The position numbers and the translations under genes were made by a program. A stretch of 24,091 nt of DNA, from the NCBI GenBank assembly GCA_003427395.1, contig BFEA01000597.1, positions 227,554 through 251,644 of the forward strand. The letters are read 5' to 3'. This document shows, one piece after another, positions 1 to 9,435 of the stretch (position 1 is the stretch's first letter; each line of letters begins with the position of its first letter). The notes beneath the pieces are model-generated. The model did not search any database. It had not been told where the DNA came from and worked only from the letters and a program-made list of their open reading frames with translations. Source of the DNA: Chara braunii (lineage: Eukaryota > Streptophyta > Charophyceae > Charales > Characeae).

Positions 1-357
1 TGGATTCAGGGTAGGAAAAGGAGAAGAAGTGCTAACTTGTTGTTTGGCAATTAAAAGGCAATAGGACAATGCTAATGCTGGTATATAGCTAAAGAAACAT
101 CAAAAGGTGTACATGTGTACCAGAAGGCTCTTGTATAATCATAGATACCCGACAGCTTTATGGCTGAGAGGAGCAGATCTGGGATCACACAAATTGGTAG
201 GCTGAATAAATGAAGGCTAGATTAGGCAGGGGTGAGAGGTGGTACATCCTTCCTAATGGAAGTAATCAATGTTTTGCCTGCTCGGGCCTCTCAGCCATAA
301 TGGGGAGGAGCGTGTGTGAGACTTTTATGTATTCCATATTGACTTGCCGGGGGAATA
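1..357. other. no gene recognised; 14-bp inverted repeat
   Basis: No coding region or RNA gene was recognised here. The only structure seen is a perfect 14-base inverted repeat, TTATGGCTGAGAGG at 158-171 and its complement at 287-300, separated by 115 bases. The arms could be the ends of a small decayed element, but no target duplication was found outside them. Short open frames have no recognisable domain. Confidence 0.4.
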
Positions 358-358
358 A

Positions 359-515
359 GAACCGGACTGTGGCTGCCCAGAATGGCAGGAGCCAGAAACT
401 TGAGGTTCTGAAAAAAAAAAAAAAAAAAAAAAAGGAACCGGACTGTTGCTCCCCAGAATGGCAGGAGCCAAAACCGAGAGGTTCTATTTGAAAAAAAAAA
501 AAAAAAAAAAAAAAA
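359..515 (+). repeat. tandem dimer of an A-tailed repeat unit
   Basis: Two direct copies of a ~50-base unit that begins GAACCGGACTGT, contains CCAGAATGGCAGGAGCC and ends GAGGTTCT, each closed by its own homopolymer A tract (411-433 and 491-515). The first copy starts at 359 and the second at 435. A unit ending in an A tract suggests the 3' end of a retroposon or SINE-like RNA copied twice, but simple tandem duplication followed by A-tract growth would look the same. No Pol III promoter boxes were recognised. Confidence 0.7.
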
Positions 516-553
516 GGAAGAAGAAGAAGAAGAAGAAAAAGAAGTAGAAGAAG
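516..553 (+). repeat. GAA/AAG microsatellite
   Basis: Imperfect GAA triplet run directly after the second A tract. It is probably an expansion seeded in the A tail, as often happens downstream of retroposon tails. Confidence 0.8.
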
Positions 554-876
554 TCTCTTTTTAAAATTGTGAAATTAACGGAGATTGGCTGAAGTTTAGC
601 TGGGTTAGTGTGAAAAACAACGATAGAACCGACAGAAAGAACGCTCGCCACTGAGTCAGCACTGTTTGTTTGCCCTTGACCTGCCATGCATTGATCTCCC
701 CCCTCGAGTGTTGGCAGACGGAATAGTCGGAGAGCAGAAGACAGGTTCGCCCATCATGAAGGCTTTGACGAGCAAAGGTCTCAAGCTGCACGAGCATGTG
801 TTGAACCCCCCTGACACATGGTCGATCTGCAACATCTACTACGAGCATGCGCAATGAAGGACAGAGTAGCGGGAAC
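554..876. other. no gene recognised
   Basis: Open frames of about 60-110 codons occur on both strands but none shows a recognisable domain, and they overlap one another. Nothing further is seen. Confidence 0.35.
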
Positions 877-1110
877 GACAAAATCATTAAATGGATTAAT
901 GGGGGGTGGGAAGGGAATCTGAAACCCCCTGGAAATCATTAAGGCTGGAGTGGCAAAATCTCGGTAATGGTGGGAGGGGCAGTTGGACCCCCCCTGAATG
1001 TCAAAAAAAAGTCAGAAAAAACGTTATAAGCTGCAGGGGCAAAATCTAATAGGATGTTTTTTTTGGACCCCCGTGATAATCATTAATGGTGGGAAGGGCA
1101 TAATTACCCG
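877..1110. repeat. diverged repeats with GGTGGGAAGGG core
   Basis: About three degenerate copies of a unit containing CAAAATC, then TAATGG-GGTGGGAGGGG, then ACCCCC-TG and often AATCATTAA. Copies lie near 879-950, 950-1010 and 1037-1110. The GGTGGGA and ACCCCCC parts are partly complementary, so each copy could fold. The origin is unknown. Confidence 0.5.
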
Positions 1111-2007
1111 ATCATCCTCATATTGGTTCACCAACCCTGCTACGCATGATGAAGTAGTCAGCGACAATACACCGGCGGCAATCGTCATGGGTTTGGAGCG
1201 ACAGGTGAGGTAGGCTCTCAGTCTGGGGGAGTGCCCTGATCATTCCCTCCATTACGGCAGGGCTTTGTTGGGGGACACGACCAGCAGTCCGGTGGACATC
1301 GGGCCTGGCTCCCGACAGCTGCCTTGATGATCAAAGGTGGATCTTTGTCCACCCTTGCAGGCTCTGCTGGGACACCGCAGTCGCGCTGCAATAATGTTCA
1401 TCAAGGTTCAGCTATCTAGCGGTGTTTTGTGTTCTTCTTACAGCCTAGGCACACACACACACACACAGACACACACACATACATTTTTGTGTATTCAATC
1501 CCCCGCGGTCTCCCATTGCGAGCGATGATGCCAGGTACTACAGGCCTCAGGTCTGTATATGTCGCTGTGCTGTGCAGGGTCGATAGACCCATTTTTCCAG
1601 CAGATTAAAAAGCAGATGTTCTCCTATGACTATCCTTGTGGTGCCTACAGCTCAAACCAGACTGGGTCCATCAAACACCCTTGTGGTGTCTACAGCTCAA
1701 TCTGAGGCATCGGACAGAAAGCAGGGGTAGAAGTATCAGGTTCTCTCGGCTGTAACGGGGAGCGGCATTAGTTTCATATGCATTAGGACACTCCCTGGAA
1801 AAGAAGGAGAAGAAGATGTTTGGAAGGTGTGTATTTTGCAAGAGGACCTTGGTGGTGTTGTTTTTTTTTTCGGAAAAAAAAAAAGGTAGGTGCATGGAAC
1901 GGACTCACTTTCAGAGTTTCTTGCAGAGCTGGGTGAAGATCTGGCTATGGCAGACTGAAACCCTCATCTCGCCAGTTTCTTCCAGAGCTTCCTCCTCTCT
2001 GTCCCAC
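1111..2007. other. no gene recognised; CA tract and 45-bp-spaced duplication
   Basis: No gene is supported. An imperfect CA/CACACAGA microsatellite lies at about 1449-1480. A 22-base word beginning CCTTGTGGTG and ending CTACAGCTCAA occurs at 1634-1655 and again at 1679-1700 with one change. T and A homopolymers flank a CGG at about 1859-1884. The last five bases, CCCAC, are the left target duplication of the LTR element that starts at 2008. Confidence 0.4.
2003..2007 (+). repeat. left target site duplication of the gypsy element
   Basis: CCCAC directly before the LTR start TGTTGCATACTG. The same five bases directly follow the other LTR at 10559-10563. Five bases is the usual Ty3/gypsy duplication length. 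Confidence 0.8.
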
Positions 2008-3010
2008 TGTTGCATACTGTAAAGGTGCAGACCAGAACAGGAACCGACCTCTCTAACAAAGTACAAGATAGCGCAGCGGAAAACTTGGATACCAATGATC
2101 CGAACAATCAATATTGCAATGCAGCCCATAACATACATCATCATCATCATTCCATGGTGTGAAGGGGTCTGGCGCTCACACAGGAAGAATGCGCCAGCCC
2201 CAACCATACATGGACGAAGGAGAGGAGGGGTTAGACAGAGAAGAGGGGAAGATGGGAATGTCGTCAACACCAAATCTTCGGCACAGGCCCAAATAGTCAC
2301 TCTTCAAAATGTCTGAATCCCAATGTCGAGTCTGGATCCACTGTCGTCAAGTCTCAAGTCACAGCTCTCTCTCTCTCTCTGTAGTAGTCCGCTGATACTG
2401 AGAAGTCAGGTGGTGAGAGGGGAAGAAGAGATGGTGGATTTAGAAGAGGAAGAAGAAGAACTCTCTCTCTCTCTTGCTCAATCCGATACTAACCTGTGAA
2501 GTTGGCGCCTTGATGCAGGTACCTTGAAGATGGAGCTGGAGCTATGGCGCCACAGGTAAGTCCCACTGGCCTCCGCCAGCCATCTCTCCCAACTCTACTA
2601 CTACCACCTACTAGCGGCCAGCGCTGAAGACTACTGCTATGGCTACGAGGCAGTCCAGGAGGCTGCTCTTGCCAATGCCGCAGGGAGTCGGGGTCTGCCG
2701 CTGCAGCTCCTGCTTGAGGCTCTCGTGGGAACAGGCTAAAGATAGCCTGTTCCCGAAACCCTGGTTTTGTGCCTGAGTGTTAGGACAGGCCGATCTTATG
2801 AGGGCCCGAAAGTGGCCCTCCATTTCAGGCTGAAAAGCCTCAGGGCTAAAAAGCCTTGTTTTAGGCTGAAACGATGTAGGGCCTGCAGACCCTCGTTTTT
2901 CAGTCTTTCAGGCTGAAACGAGAGGGGCCTGTAAGCCCTTATTTCTAGGCTTTTAGGCTGGGAATGCTGGACGGGCCCTGCAGGCCCGTGTGGCTACGCA
3001 GTATGCCACA
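2008..3010 (-). repeat. 3' LTR of the gypsy element
   Basis: 1003 bp starting TGTTGCATACTG and ending CAGTATGCCACA, an imperfect 12-base terminal inverted repeat with TG...CA ends. It matches 9436-10558 over its length except for two large indels: it lacks 170 bases present at 10071-10240, and it keeps a 48-base segment bounded by GCTGAAACGA repeats (2864-2873 and 2912-2921) that the other copy has lost. A CT tract lies near 2369-2383 and GAA/CT-rich blocks at about 2415-2475. The TATA-like sequence of the other LTR is mutated here (near 2084-2091). A 7-bp hairpin ACGGGCC/GGCCCGT lies at 2971-2989. Confidence 0.95.
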
Positions 3011-3023
3011 ACCCCCCCTCCTT
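3011..3023 (-). promoter_or_regulatory. polypurine tract (plus-strand DNA primer site)
   Basis: On the minus strand the bases AAGGAGGGGGGGT directly abut the 3' LTR. In LTR retrotransposons this RNase H-resistant tract primes second-strand synthesis. It begins 13 bases after the integrase stop codon. Confidence 0.85.
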
Positions 3024-3035
3024 GAAAGACCGAGC

Positions 3036-4715
3036 TTACCTTCGAGGGCGAAGCTGTCTGTCTGAGGGAGGGACCACGGTCCGCGTGGGAGGGGCAGGTC
3101 GTGAAGGTCCCTGAGCTAACCTTTGTCGCTCGTAGTGAGCGTAGATCAGCGGTGCGGATGCTTTCAAATCTGTTCCTGAAATCCACCGAGTGCCGTCGGG
3201 ATCGCATGCTCTGAATGTAACTTTGTACTGGCGAGGCTTGCTGCCGTACTTGCGATCCGTGATGACGCGGTCAACTTCCTGATGACCATCCATAGATGGA
3301 GGGTCCTGCGATCGTCGGCCGGGGAAGTCGTCGCTCTTAGCTGGTGTATATGTTGCCAGCTTCGAGGCGTGAAAGACTGGATAGACCGTCAAATGCGCAG
3401 GGATGTTGATCACAAATGAAGGGCCATCAGGCTCATCGCCCGCGGCTGATGTTACGGGCCATGGTCCAAACCACTTGGGAAGCAGTTTGCGTGAAACATC
3501 CTGTTCCAGTGCAAACTCTTCCGTGGAGACCCAAACCAGATCGCCGGCGCGGATGGGACATGGCACGTGACGCCTGTTGGCTTGTTGCTGCATGCGGACT
3601 TGAGCCTTTTGCATGTTCGCGCGGGCTTGAGCCAGCAATTCCCTGTACTTCCGGACGGAAGCGGGAGAGCAAGTGGTGTCGATGTCGGCTGGTCGTGGGA
3701 GGAGAAGGTCGGCGAAGATACGGCCTTTCCGTCCACCGTGGTGCAACTCGAATGGAGTCACGCCGATCGTCGGGTGCACCGAAGTGTTGCAGGCGAACTC
3801 GATGTCGGGGAGGCGGTCAACCCAATCTTTCTGGTCCGGACGGATGAGCGTACGAAGCATTATTTGAGCGTTTTGATGTGCCCGCTCCGTTTGCCCGTCT
3901 GTCTGTGGATGCCGAGCCGAACTTGGTTTCATCTTCGTGTCGGACTCCTGCATGAGAGCAGTCCAAAATGCCGACATGAAGCGAGTGTCGCGGTCGCTGA
4001 CTATGTCTTCCGGTACACTGTGGCCACAAATCCAACCGCTGTGCAAGAGGCGGGCCAGCTTGGGAGCCATGGAGTAGTACTTGCAAGGGAGAAAACACGC
4101 ATACTTACTCAAACGATCCACAACCGTGAGGATGCCGTCGTGCCCGAGGCGATCGCGAGGAAATGGTCCGGTGACATCCATGGCAATGGAAAGGCCGTGT
4201 TCCCGTGGGATAGGCATCGGGTGCAACTCGCCGTAGGGGTTGCGATTGCGGGGCTTGCTTCGTCGGCAAACTTCGCAAGAGTCGCAATACCGAGTGACAT
4301 CGGTAATGAGGTCGGGCCATCCGAATCGTTGTTGAAGCCGTGCAATAGTGCGGTTGACTCCGAAATGGCCGGCGAGTCGCGAGTCATGGTACTCCCCGAG
4401 AAGGTGAGTCCGAAGACGACGGTCTCGTGGGACACACAATAAGTCCTTGCCTCTCGAGTGGAGGAGGAAGTACCCGTTGGCAATGCGATAGTGGCTGGCA
4501 GTCGGGTAATCCGAAGATAGTTGCGCATACAACGTGGCGAAGTCTGGATTATACTCATAGCCCCGGATGAAGTGTCCCTGGAGTTCCTCGTCGAATGCGA
4601 AGGCATGATGTGTCATAGCGCAAAGATCGGGTCTTCGCGAGAGTGCATCTGCTGCGCGATTGGAGAGGCTGGGGAGATGTTTTGGTGTGAAGTCAAATTG
4701 GTCGATGAAGTACAT
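3036..4715 (-). pseudogene. pol: integrase with C-terminal chromodomain-like region
   Basis: The longest open stretch of the element, 559 codons. It opens with the RNase H-integrase connection (NRAADALSRRPD). The HHCC zinc domain has H110, H117, C147 and C150, followed by the catalytic core: D180 in MDVTGPFP, D241 in VSDRDTRF and E277 in TDGQTER, with exactly 35 residues between the last two. From about residue 475 a region starting EVDRVITDRKYG and containing GTRWISG resembles a chromodomain, which in chromoviruses guides insertion into particular chromatin. The three catalytic residues are intact, so this segment is the best preserved part of pol. It is in the same frame as the RNase H segment, cut off from it only by the TGA at 4719-4721. 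The first residue is simply the first methionine after that stop, not a real start. Confidence 0.92.
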
Positions 4716-4718
4716 CCA

Positions 4719-5054
4719 TCATCCGATCATGCTGCTCACCGTATCCTGCGTCTTGTAGTAGGTCAATGGGTTGTTGTCCGTGACCCATGTGAACCTACGA
4801 CGCCCAAGGAGGAAGTGCCACCATTGCTTGAGAGCCATCACGAACGCGAGCAGCTCCTTCTTCCTTGCATCATCAAGCGAGTTGGTGGGAGGCACTTTGT
4901 GGCTGAAATACTCCACAGGGTGCCAGTCGTCGCCGTCGTGTTGTTCCAAGACTGTCCCAATGCCATAGCCGGAAGCGTCAGTTGTCACTCTCGTAGCCAG
5001 GGTGGGGTCATAGATGCTAAGGACGGGTGCCATAAGCATGGCCGTCTTGAGTGC
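4719..5054 (-). pseudogene. pol: RNase H domain
   Basis: Ty3/gypsy RNase H, which removes the RNA strand during cDNA synthesis. Visible motifs are TDASGYGIGTVL (first catalytic aspartate), KKELLAFVMALK (glutamate) and VTDNNPL (aspartate). The segment is bounded by two in-frame stops: TAA at 5055-5057, which separates it from the RT connection in the same frame, and TGA at 4719-4721 before WMYFIDQF of the integrase part. The second stop fits a CGA to TGA change at a CpG. Confidence 0.9.
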
Positions 5055-5057
5055 TTA

Positions 5058-6149
5058 GAATGACCGGCGTGCGTCGTCATCGAATACGAATGGCACCTTT
5101 GGCGATTGGAGTCTCGTCATAGGTGCAGCAATCCTTGAGTATCCGGTGATGAATCGCTGATAGTAACCCGCCAACCCCATGAATGAACGAACGTCCATGG
5201 TGTTGGTGGGCTCGGGCGGGCCATATGCGGAGGGCCTCGATCTTGTCAAGCGGACGGATGCCTTGTGGCGTCACATAATGTCCCAAGTACTCCAGCTCCT
5301 GCCGCGCGAATTCGCATTTGTCGCGGTTGGCTTTGTACTTGGCTTGTCGTAGCCGCTCCAAAACGGTGCGCGCAGGTGTTCCACATGCTCGTCCAAACTC
5401 CGGCTGTACACCAGGATGTCGTTGAGGTAGATAAGTACGAATCAATCCAGGATGTGTCGGAATTCCGTTGTCATAGCCGCTTGGAAAGTAGCCGGGGCAT
5501 TCGTAAGGCCAAATGGCATAACCAGCCATTCGAAATGCCCATATCGCGTCTTAAACGCGGTCTTGTAACAGTCCTCCTGCCGAATCTCGAGTTGGTGATA
5601 TCCCGACTTGAGGTCAAGCTTGGAGAAGAACTTGGCGCCGCCCAGCCGTTCCAGAAGGTCGTCGATGTGTGGAAGAGGGCCGGCGTTTCTGATCGTTTGC
5701 GCGTTGAGCTTGCGATAATCGATGCACAACCGCAAATCCTTGTTCTTCTTCCGGACGAAGAGAACAGGAACACCGTATGGCGATGAGCTATGCCAAATCC
5801 AGCCTTTCTCCAGAAGGTCGTCGAGTTGTGTCCGTAGCACACTTAACTCTTCCTCGCTCATTCGGTAGATGCAACCGCGCGGAGGTACGGCCCCGTCCTC
5901 GAGGATGATCTCGTGGCGGATGGGCTGATCCAGTACTACTCCGTGCAGGCCTTCGAACACGTCGCCGTAGGCGTCGAGAAGCTCGGTGATGCGTGGGTCC
6001 GAAGATGAGTCCTTCGATGAAGCGTCATGGGGCGGGAGGGCGTGGAGAAAACACCCCCCCATCTCCTCGATGTTGTCTTTGATGATGGAAGCTCGCATGC
6101 TTGCGGCGGACACCACGTGGCAGCTGATCGAAGGGGAGCTACCGTGCAT
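5058..6149 (-). pseudogene. pol: reverse transcriptase, catalytic motif altered
   Basis: RNA-directed DNA polymerase of the element. Motifs in order are [33 protein letters not shown] (motif A), [13 protein letters not shown], then the polymerase box, then KCEFARQELEYLGH and SFMGLAGYYQRFI (thumb/connection). The polymerase box at 5418-5429 reads YLND where the family has YxDD, so the first aspartate is asparagine (GAC to AAC fits). Just before it an in-frame TGA (5442-5444) stands where a tryptophan codon is expected. A two-base GC expansion near 5368-5374 and a one-base insertion near 5219 shift the frame out and back again. No active enzyme is expected. Confidence 0.92.
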
Positions 6150-6966
6150 GGGACTAGTACTCCGTTCTGATCACGAACGTGAACGATGCGGCGGTAGAAG
6201 TTCATCGGGTGATCCTCGCTTCGCAACCATGACATGCCCAAGATTATGTCGAATTTGGTGTCCAAGATATCGAAGGACACCGCCTCGCTTGCATGCGGGG
6301 CAAAGTACACGGGAACGTCGTCTATGCATGGTCTATTGACTTGTGCGTGTGGCCGTCTGCCAACGTGACTTGCATAGGCTGGGACTTCCTCCGGACGCAT
6401 GGGCCAAGGCCGGCGCGTACCATAAAGTCCCGGCTCATGTAGTTGCGAGATGCTCCGCAATCGATCAAAGCGCTGCAGGTCGCCTCTCCGATCTGAATGC
6501 GTACATATAACAATGGTGCGTCGATGTTGTCGTACCGTTGTGTCTTGAACTCGCGGTCGATCTTCGCAATGTAGGTGTGAAGGTCGACAACCTCTACTCC
6601 GGCGTCCATCAACGGAGTTGGTACTGCATTGTGCAAGTAATCCCGCAATTGTGCCATGAGCACGTTGCAATGCGGTTTCAGCAATCGATCGGACCGGGGA
6701 AGGGGCATCCATTGGAAGTCCGCAAATGTCAACGGGTCGAGCTCTTCAAGTCTTGACCATGACATTGAATCCCCGGCGGTAGATTGTTGCACGTGGAGCG
6801 GTTGGTCCAACGGTGGGACCAAGTGGATAGCATAGTCCTCGTAAGTGTACCGAGGACTTGCGACATTCGCATCCTCCCCAGATGTGTAGGAGGCCGCTAG
6901 CAAGGCGGCCGAATCTGGCGGAGTGAGAGGTGGAGTCGCCTCACCTCCTACGCAACTCAGTTTCCC
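6150..6966 (-). pseudogene. pol: aspartic protease and pol N-terminus
   Basis: Retropepsin-like protease that would cut the Gag-Pol polyprotein. The frame is open from the gag end without a usual start codon, which fits expression by frameshifting from gag. The active-site motif is ALIDCGASRNYMS at about 6430-6468, with DCGA in place of the usual DSGA or DTGA; the second conserved stretch is FDIILGMSWL. The reading frame breaks at 6347-6350, where a CA dinucleotide appears duplicated, and again near 6133, where one C is missing from a C run before the RT segment. Residues 40-130 before the protease have no recognised domain. Confidence 0.85.
6920..6966 (-). promoter_or_regulatory. candidate programmed -1 ribosomal frameshift site
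   Basis: On the minus strand the gag frame ends TCG GGA AAC TGA. The heptamer G GGA AAC (6960-6966) has the X XXY YYZ form of a -1 slippery site and touches the gag stop (6957-6959). Slipping back one base gives GGG AAA CTG AGT, which is exactly the open protease frame. Eleven bases later a stem can form: GGAGGTGAG (6940-6948) with CTCACTCC (6920-6927), one bulged base and a 12-base loop. Heptamer, stop position and frame are seen; function is inferred. Confidence 0.65.
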
Positions 6967-8500
6967 GAGTTGATACGAGGCCGAACATCCTCTTTGCCTT
7001 GATCAGGGCATTGGGAGGTCTTGTGCTTGGTGTTGTTGCACCAATAGCAGCAGCCGTAGCGGCCGCGCCACTTATATTCCGCCTCGGTGAAGTGAAACTT
7101 GACCCATGGTGCTGGCTGTTCGTTTCCGGCCGGCGATGAGGTTTTCGCCTTTCCGTTTCCTCGGGACTTGTCGTTGCTTCGCGGCTGGACAGCAGCCACC
7201 TGATCTCCCTCACGTGACGCTTGGGTGGCTGCCGGGTCTTCCAGAATGTTGTTCGATTGGACTGCAGCGACATGCTGCGGTCGCGGACCAGTTCTCACCT
7301 TCTCCACATACGTTGGCTGCCATGCTGATTTCTCATGTGCAGCTGCCCTGTTTGTCTTAATGATCTCCCTCGCCTTGTTGATGATTTCATCGAAGGTGTT
7401 GTACTGCTCGCGATCACCAAGTGCAAGGCTCAAAGCGGCGCATGACCGGTTGTAGAACTCCCGACGCAGATGCGGAAATGGCAAGTCCAGATCGGGCGTC
7501 GCCACGATCTTCTGCCAATCCGTGAGCCAATCATGTGTCGCTGTGTTTCCTTGAGCCATCGTGAAGATGCAGTTGATGGCGAGCGCCGGGGCGTCGTCAA
7601 CGATGAACCGCTTCTTCCATTCCTTTGTCAGATCCTCCCAGGAGACCTTGTGTAGGTCGAAGACCTGGACGCCATGGACAGTTGCCATATGGCTGAGCCA
7701 GATCTGGCATCCTCCCTTGGCGTTAAGGAACAACGCGCCGATGAACATATGTTCCGGGACCTCATGAATCCCCAACTCTGTTGTGAATCCTTGCCACCAG
7801 ACGACCGGGTCTTGATGTGTGTAATCATCAAACTTCTCGATCCGGAAAGTCGACATCTTGTAATGCTTCGCCGTGTTGGTGCTGCGATCGGGGTCAGACG
7901 ACTGTTGTCGCTGCCTGATCTCGGTCTTAAGTGTGTCGAGTTGCTGGCTGATGGTGGCTGGCGCTGCGAAGGTGCTAATATCACCTAGCATTGCCACTAC
8001 GTGATCGACGCGTTCCTCCAGTTGGCGGGCAGAGGGTGCACTGCTGGACTCGCCAGCCTCCGGTCTTGGTGCAACTTGCTCCAAGTCCTGCATATGGGAA
8101 TCAAGTGCCCGTGTTGCATCCTCTTGCTGAGCCTTGTGGTTCCGCATGGCCCGCTACATATTCGCCAGCTCGGACTGCAGGTGGTAACAAGTGTAAACCA
8201 ACCGAGTCACGAGTTTGGCCATGAATTCCCTGTGCTGCTCTTCGGGTGTCGCGTCGTCGTGCTCTTTCAGATGCTTCGTGCCGCTGCAGCAGATCTTGGG
8301 CTTCCTTGCGGCGTGCCTAGGTATCTGCATGTGCTTCGGCCTGAAGCCGCTGCTTCAGCCTGTAGGCGGGCAGCCTCGGCTGCCAGCTGGCGTTGTTCCT
8401 CAACCTTGATCAGTGCGAGCTGAGTCTGGAACTGTTGTTTGTAGTCGGCAATAGACTCGTTGGCCAGTTGGCCTGGCATGCCCAGAGCTGGGCCCGTCAT
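6957..8500 (-). pseudogene. gag: capsid/nucleocapsid polyprotein, broken N-terminal part
   Basis: Structural protein that packages the element RNA. The intact 396-codon part (8147 to 6957) has a retrotransposon gag core (SWEDLTKEWKKRF through NTFDEIINKAREI) and, near its end, a CCHC zinc knuckle C367-C370-H375-C380 (CYWCNNTKHKTSQC). The true start is probably the ATG at 8498-8500 (MTGPALGMPG), followed by a glutamine/alanine-rich coiled-coil-like stretch. Reading from there is broken by at least one frameshift near 8262-8290 and perhaps another near 8330, and by a TAG at 8154-8156 in the frame that leads into the intact part. The C-terminus runs into the slippery heptamer. Confidence 0.88.
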
Positions 8501-8508
8501 GTTGCTAA

Positions 8509-8610
8509 CGCGGCACTGCTGACGTGGCACTGCTGACGTGGCACTGTTGTTGACATGGCACTGCTGACGTGGCACTGTTGCAGACGTGGCACTACTGACA
8601 TGGCATTGTA
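8509..8610 (+). repeat. 14-bp minisatellite GACGTGGCACTGCT
   Basis: About seven copies of a 12- to 17-base unit, GACGTGGCACTGCT and variants, directly upstream of the likely gag start in the element's leader. Replication slippage is the simplest explanation. Confidence 0.85.
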
Positions 8611-9415
8611 CCAACCCGGAAATGCATGCAAAGGGGTGGGTTGGAGGAAAACGCAGGTAGGGAACCAACCCAACAATACTTTCCTCCCGGCCCTAATCAA
8701 CAGATAAAAAATAAAAAAAAATAAAAGAGGACTGACTACTTCCTTTTTTTTTTTTTTATATATATATATGTCGATCTGTTATGAGTGAGACATGTCAAAA
8801 GAGTACTATGAGCGAGATCTAGGCTAGGTTCCGCAAAGTTTTGGCTTTCACAAAATGCGATCTTGAAAAAAAAAAATTGCGAGATAGAATAGAGATGCGA
8901 TTCTCAGAAAAGAACTAAATCCAGTTTTCTAAGAATATGGCAACCTTCTAATATGCCTAACGAAATGTTGGTAGGCTTCGCAAGATTTCGGTTTTCAAAA
9001 AAATTTGCGAGATAGAATGGAAATTCGGTTTTCAGAAAAGAATAAATCCAGTTTTCGAGAATATGACCATTGGTATTGTTATCCTAATATGCCTAGAAAA
9101 CGAAATGTTAACCTCAAAAATTTTTAGCTATGTATGCGAAATATCAGAGAAACGAAATTCTACTATCAGGAATTTTCAGATAAAATGAAATGCGATTGAT
9201 TATCAGAAATTTCAGATATTTGTTGCGTGAAAACGAAATACTAATATCAGAAATTTCAAGTAAAACGAAATGCGATTATCAGAAATTTTCAGATAGTTGT
9301 TGCGAGAAAAGAAAAAAAAATTCAGAGATTTGATTAAGTCCTTCTTGGTTTACTAATGAGTAATGAATAGATCAAGCAAGCTTGCTACTTGATTGAGAGG
9401 GTCCTCTGAATGAGA
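8611..9415 (-). repeat. AT-rich leader of the gypsy element with two tandem repeat families
   Basis: Untranslated leader between the primer binding site and gag. It holds a T tract followed by a TA run (about 8743-8769). Two copies of a ~130-base unit follow; GCGAGATAGAAT occurs at 8879 and 9007, CCAGTTTTC at about 8921 and 9048, ATATGCCTA at 8951 and 9087. Then come two copies of a ~77-base unit with TATCAGAAATTTCAG and AAATGCGATTATCAG (about 9161-9237 and 9239-9312). No open frame of note is present. Confidence 0.75.
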
Positions 9416-9432
9416 GGTCCGCTCCGATACCA
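9416..9432 (-). promoter_or_regulatory. tRNA primer binding site of the gypsy element
   Basis: On the minus strand TGGTATCGGAGC begins three bases after the 5' LTR. It matches the TGGTATCAGAGC site used by many plant LTR elements primed by initiator tRNA-Met, except A to G at the eighth base. The same variant sits next to the second LTR at 11052-11063. Confidence 0.8.
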
Positions 9433-9435
9433 AAC

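Noticed and set aside
158-300. MITE with 14-base terminal repeats
   Set aside because: No target duplication outside the arms and no second copy seen in the window; kept only as an inverted repeat.
484-687. Phenylalanine-rich small protein on the minus strand
   Set aside because: It is the translation of the A tract and GAA microsatellite.
3567-4442. 291-codon plus-strand open frame
   Set aside because: It is antisense to the integrase, which has clear HHCC and DD35E motifs; the plus frame shows no domain.
8509-8610. CRISPR-like array
   Set aside because: Units are 12-17 bases with no spacers and the context is a retrotransposon leader; it is a minisatellite.
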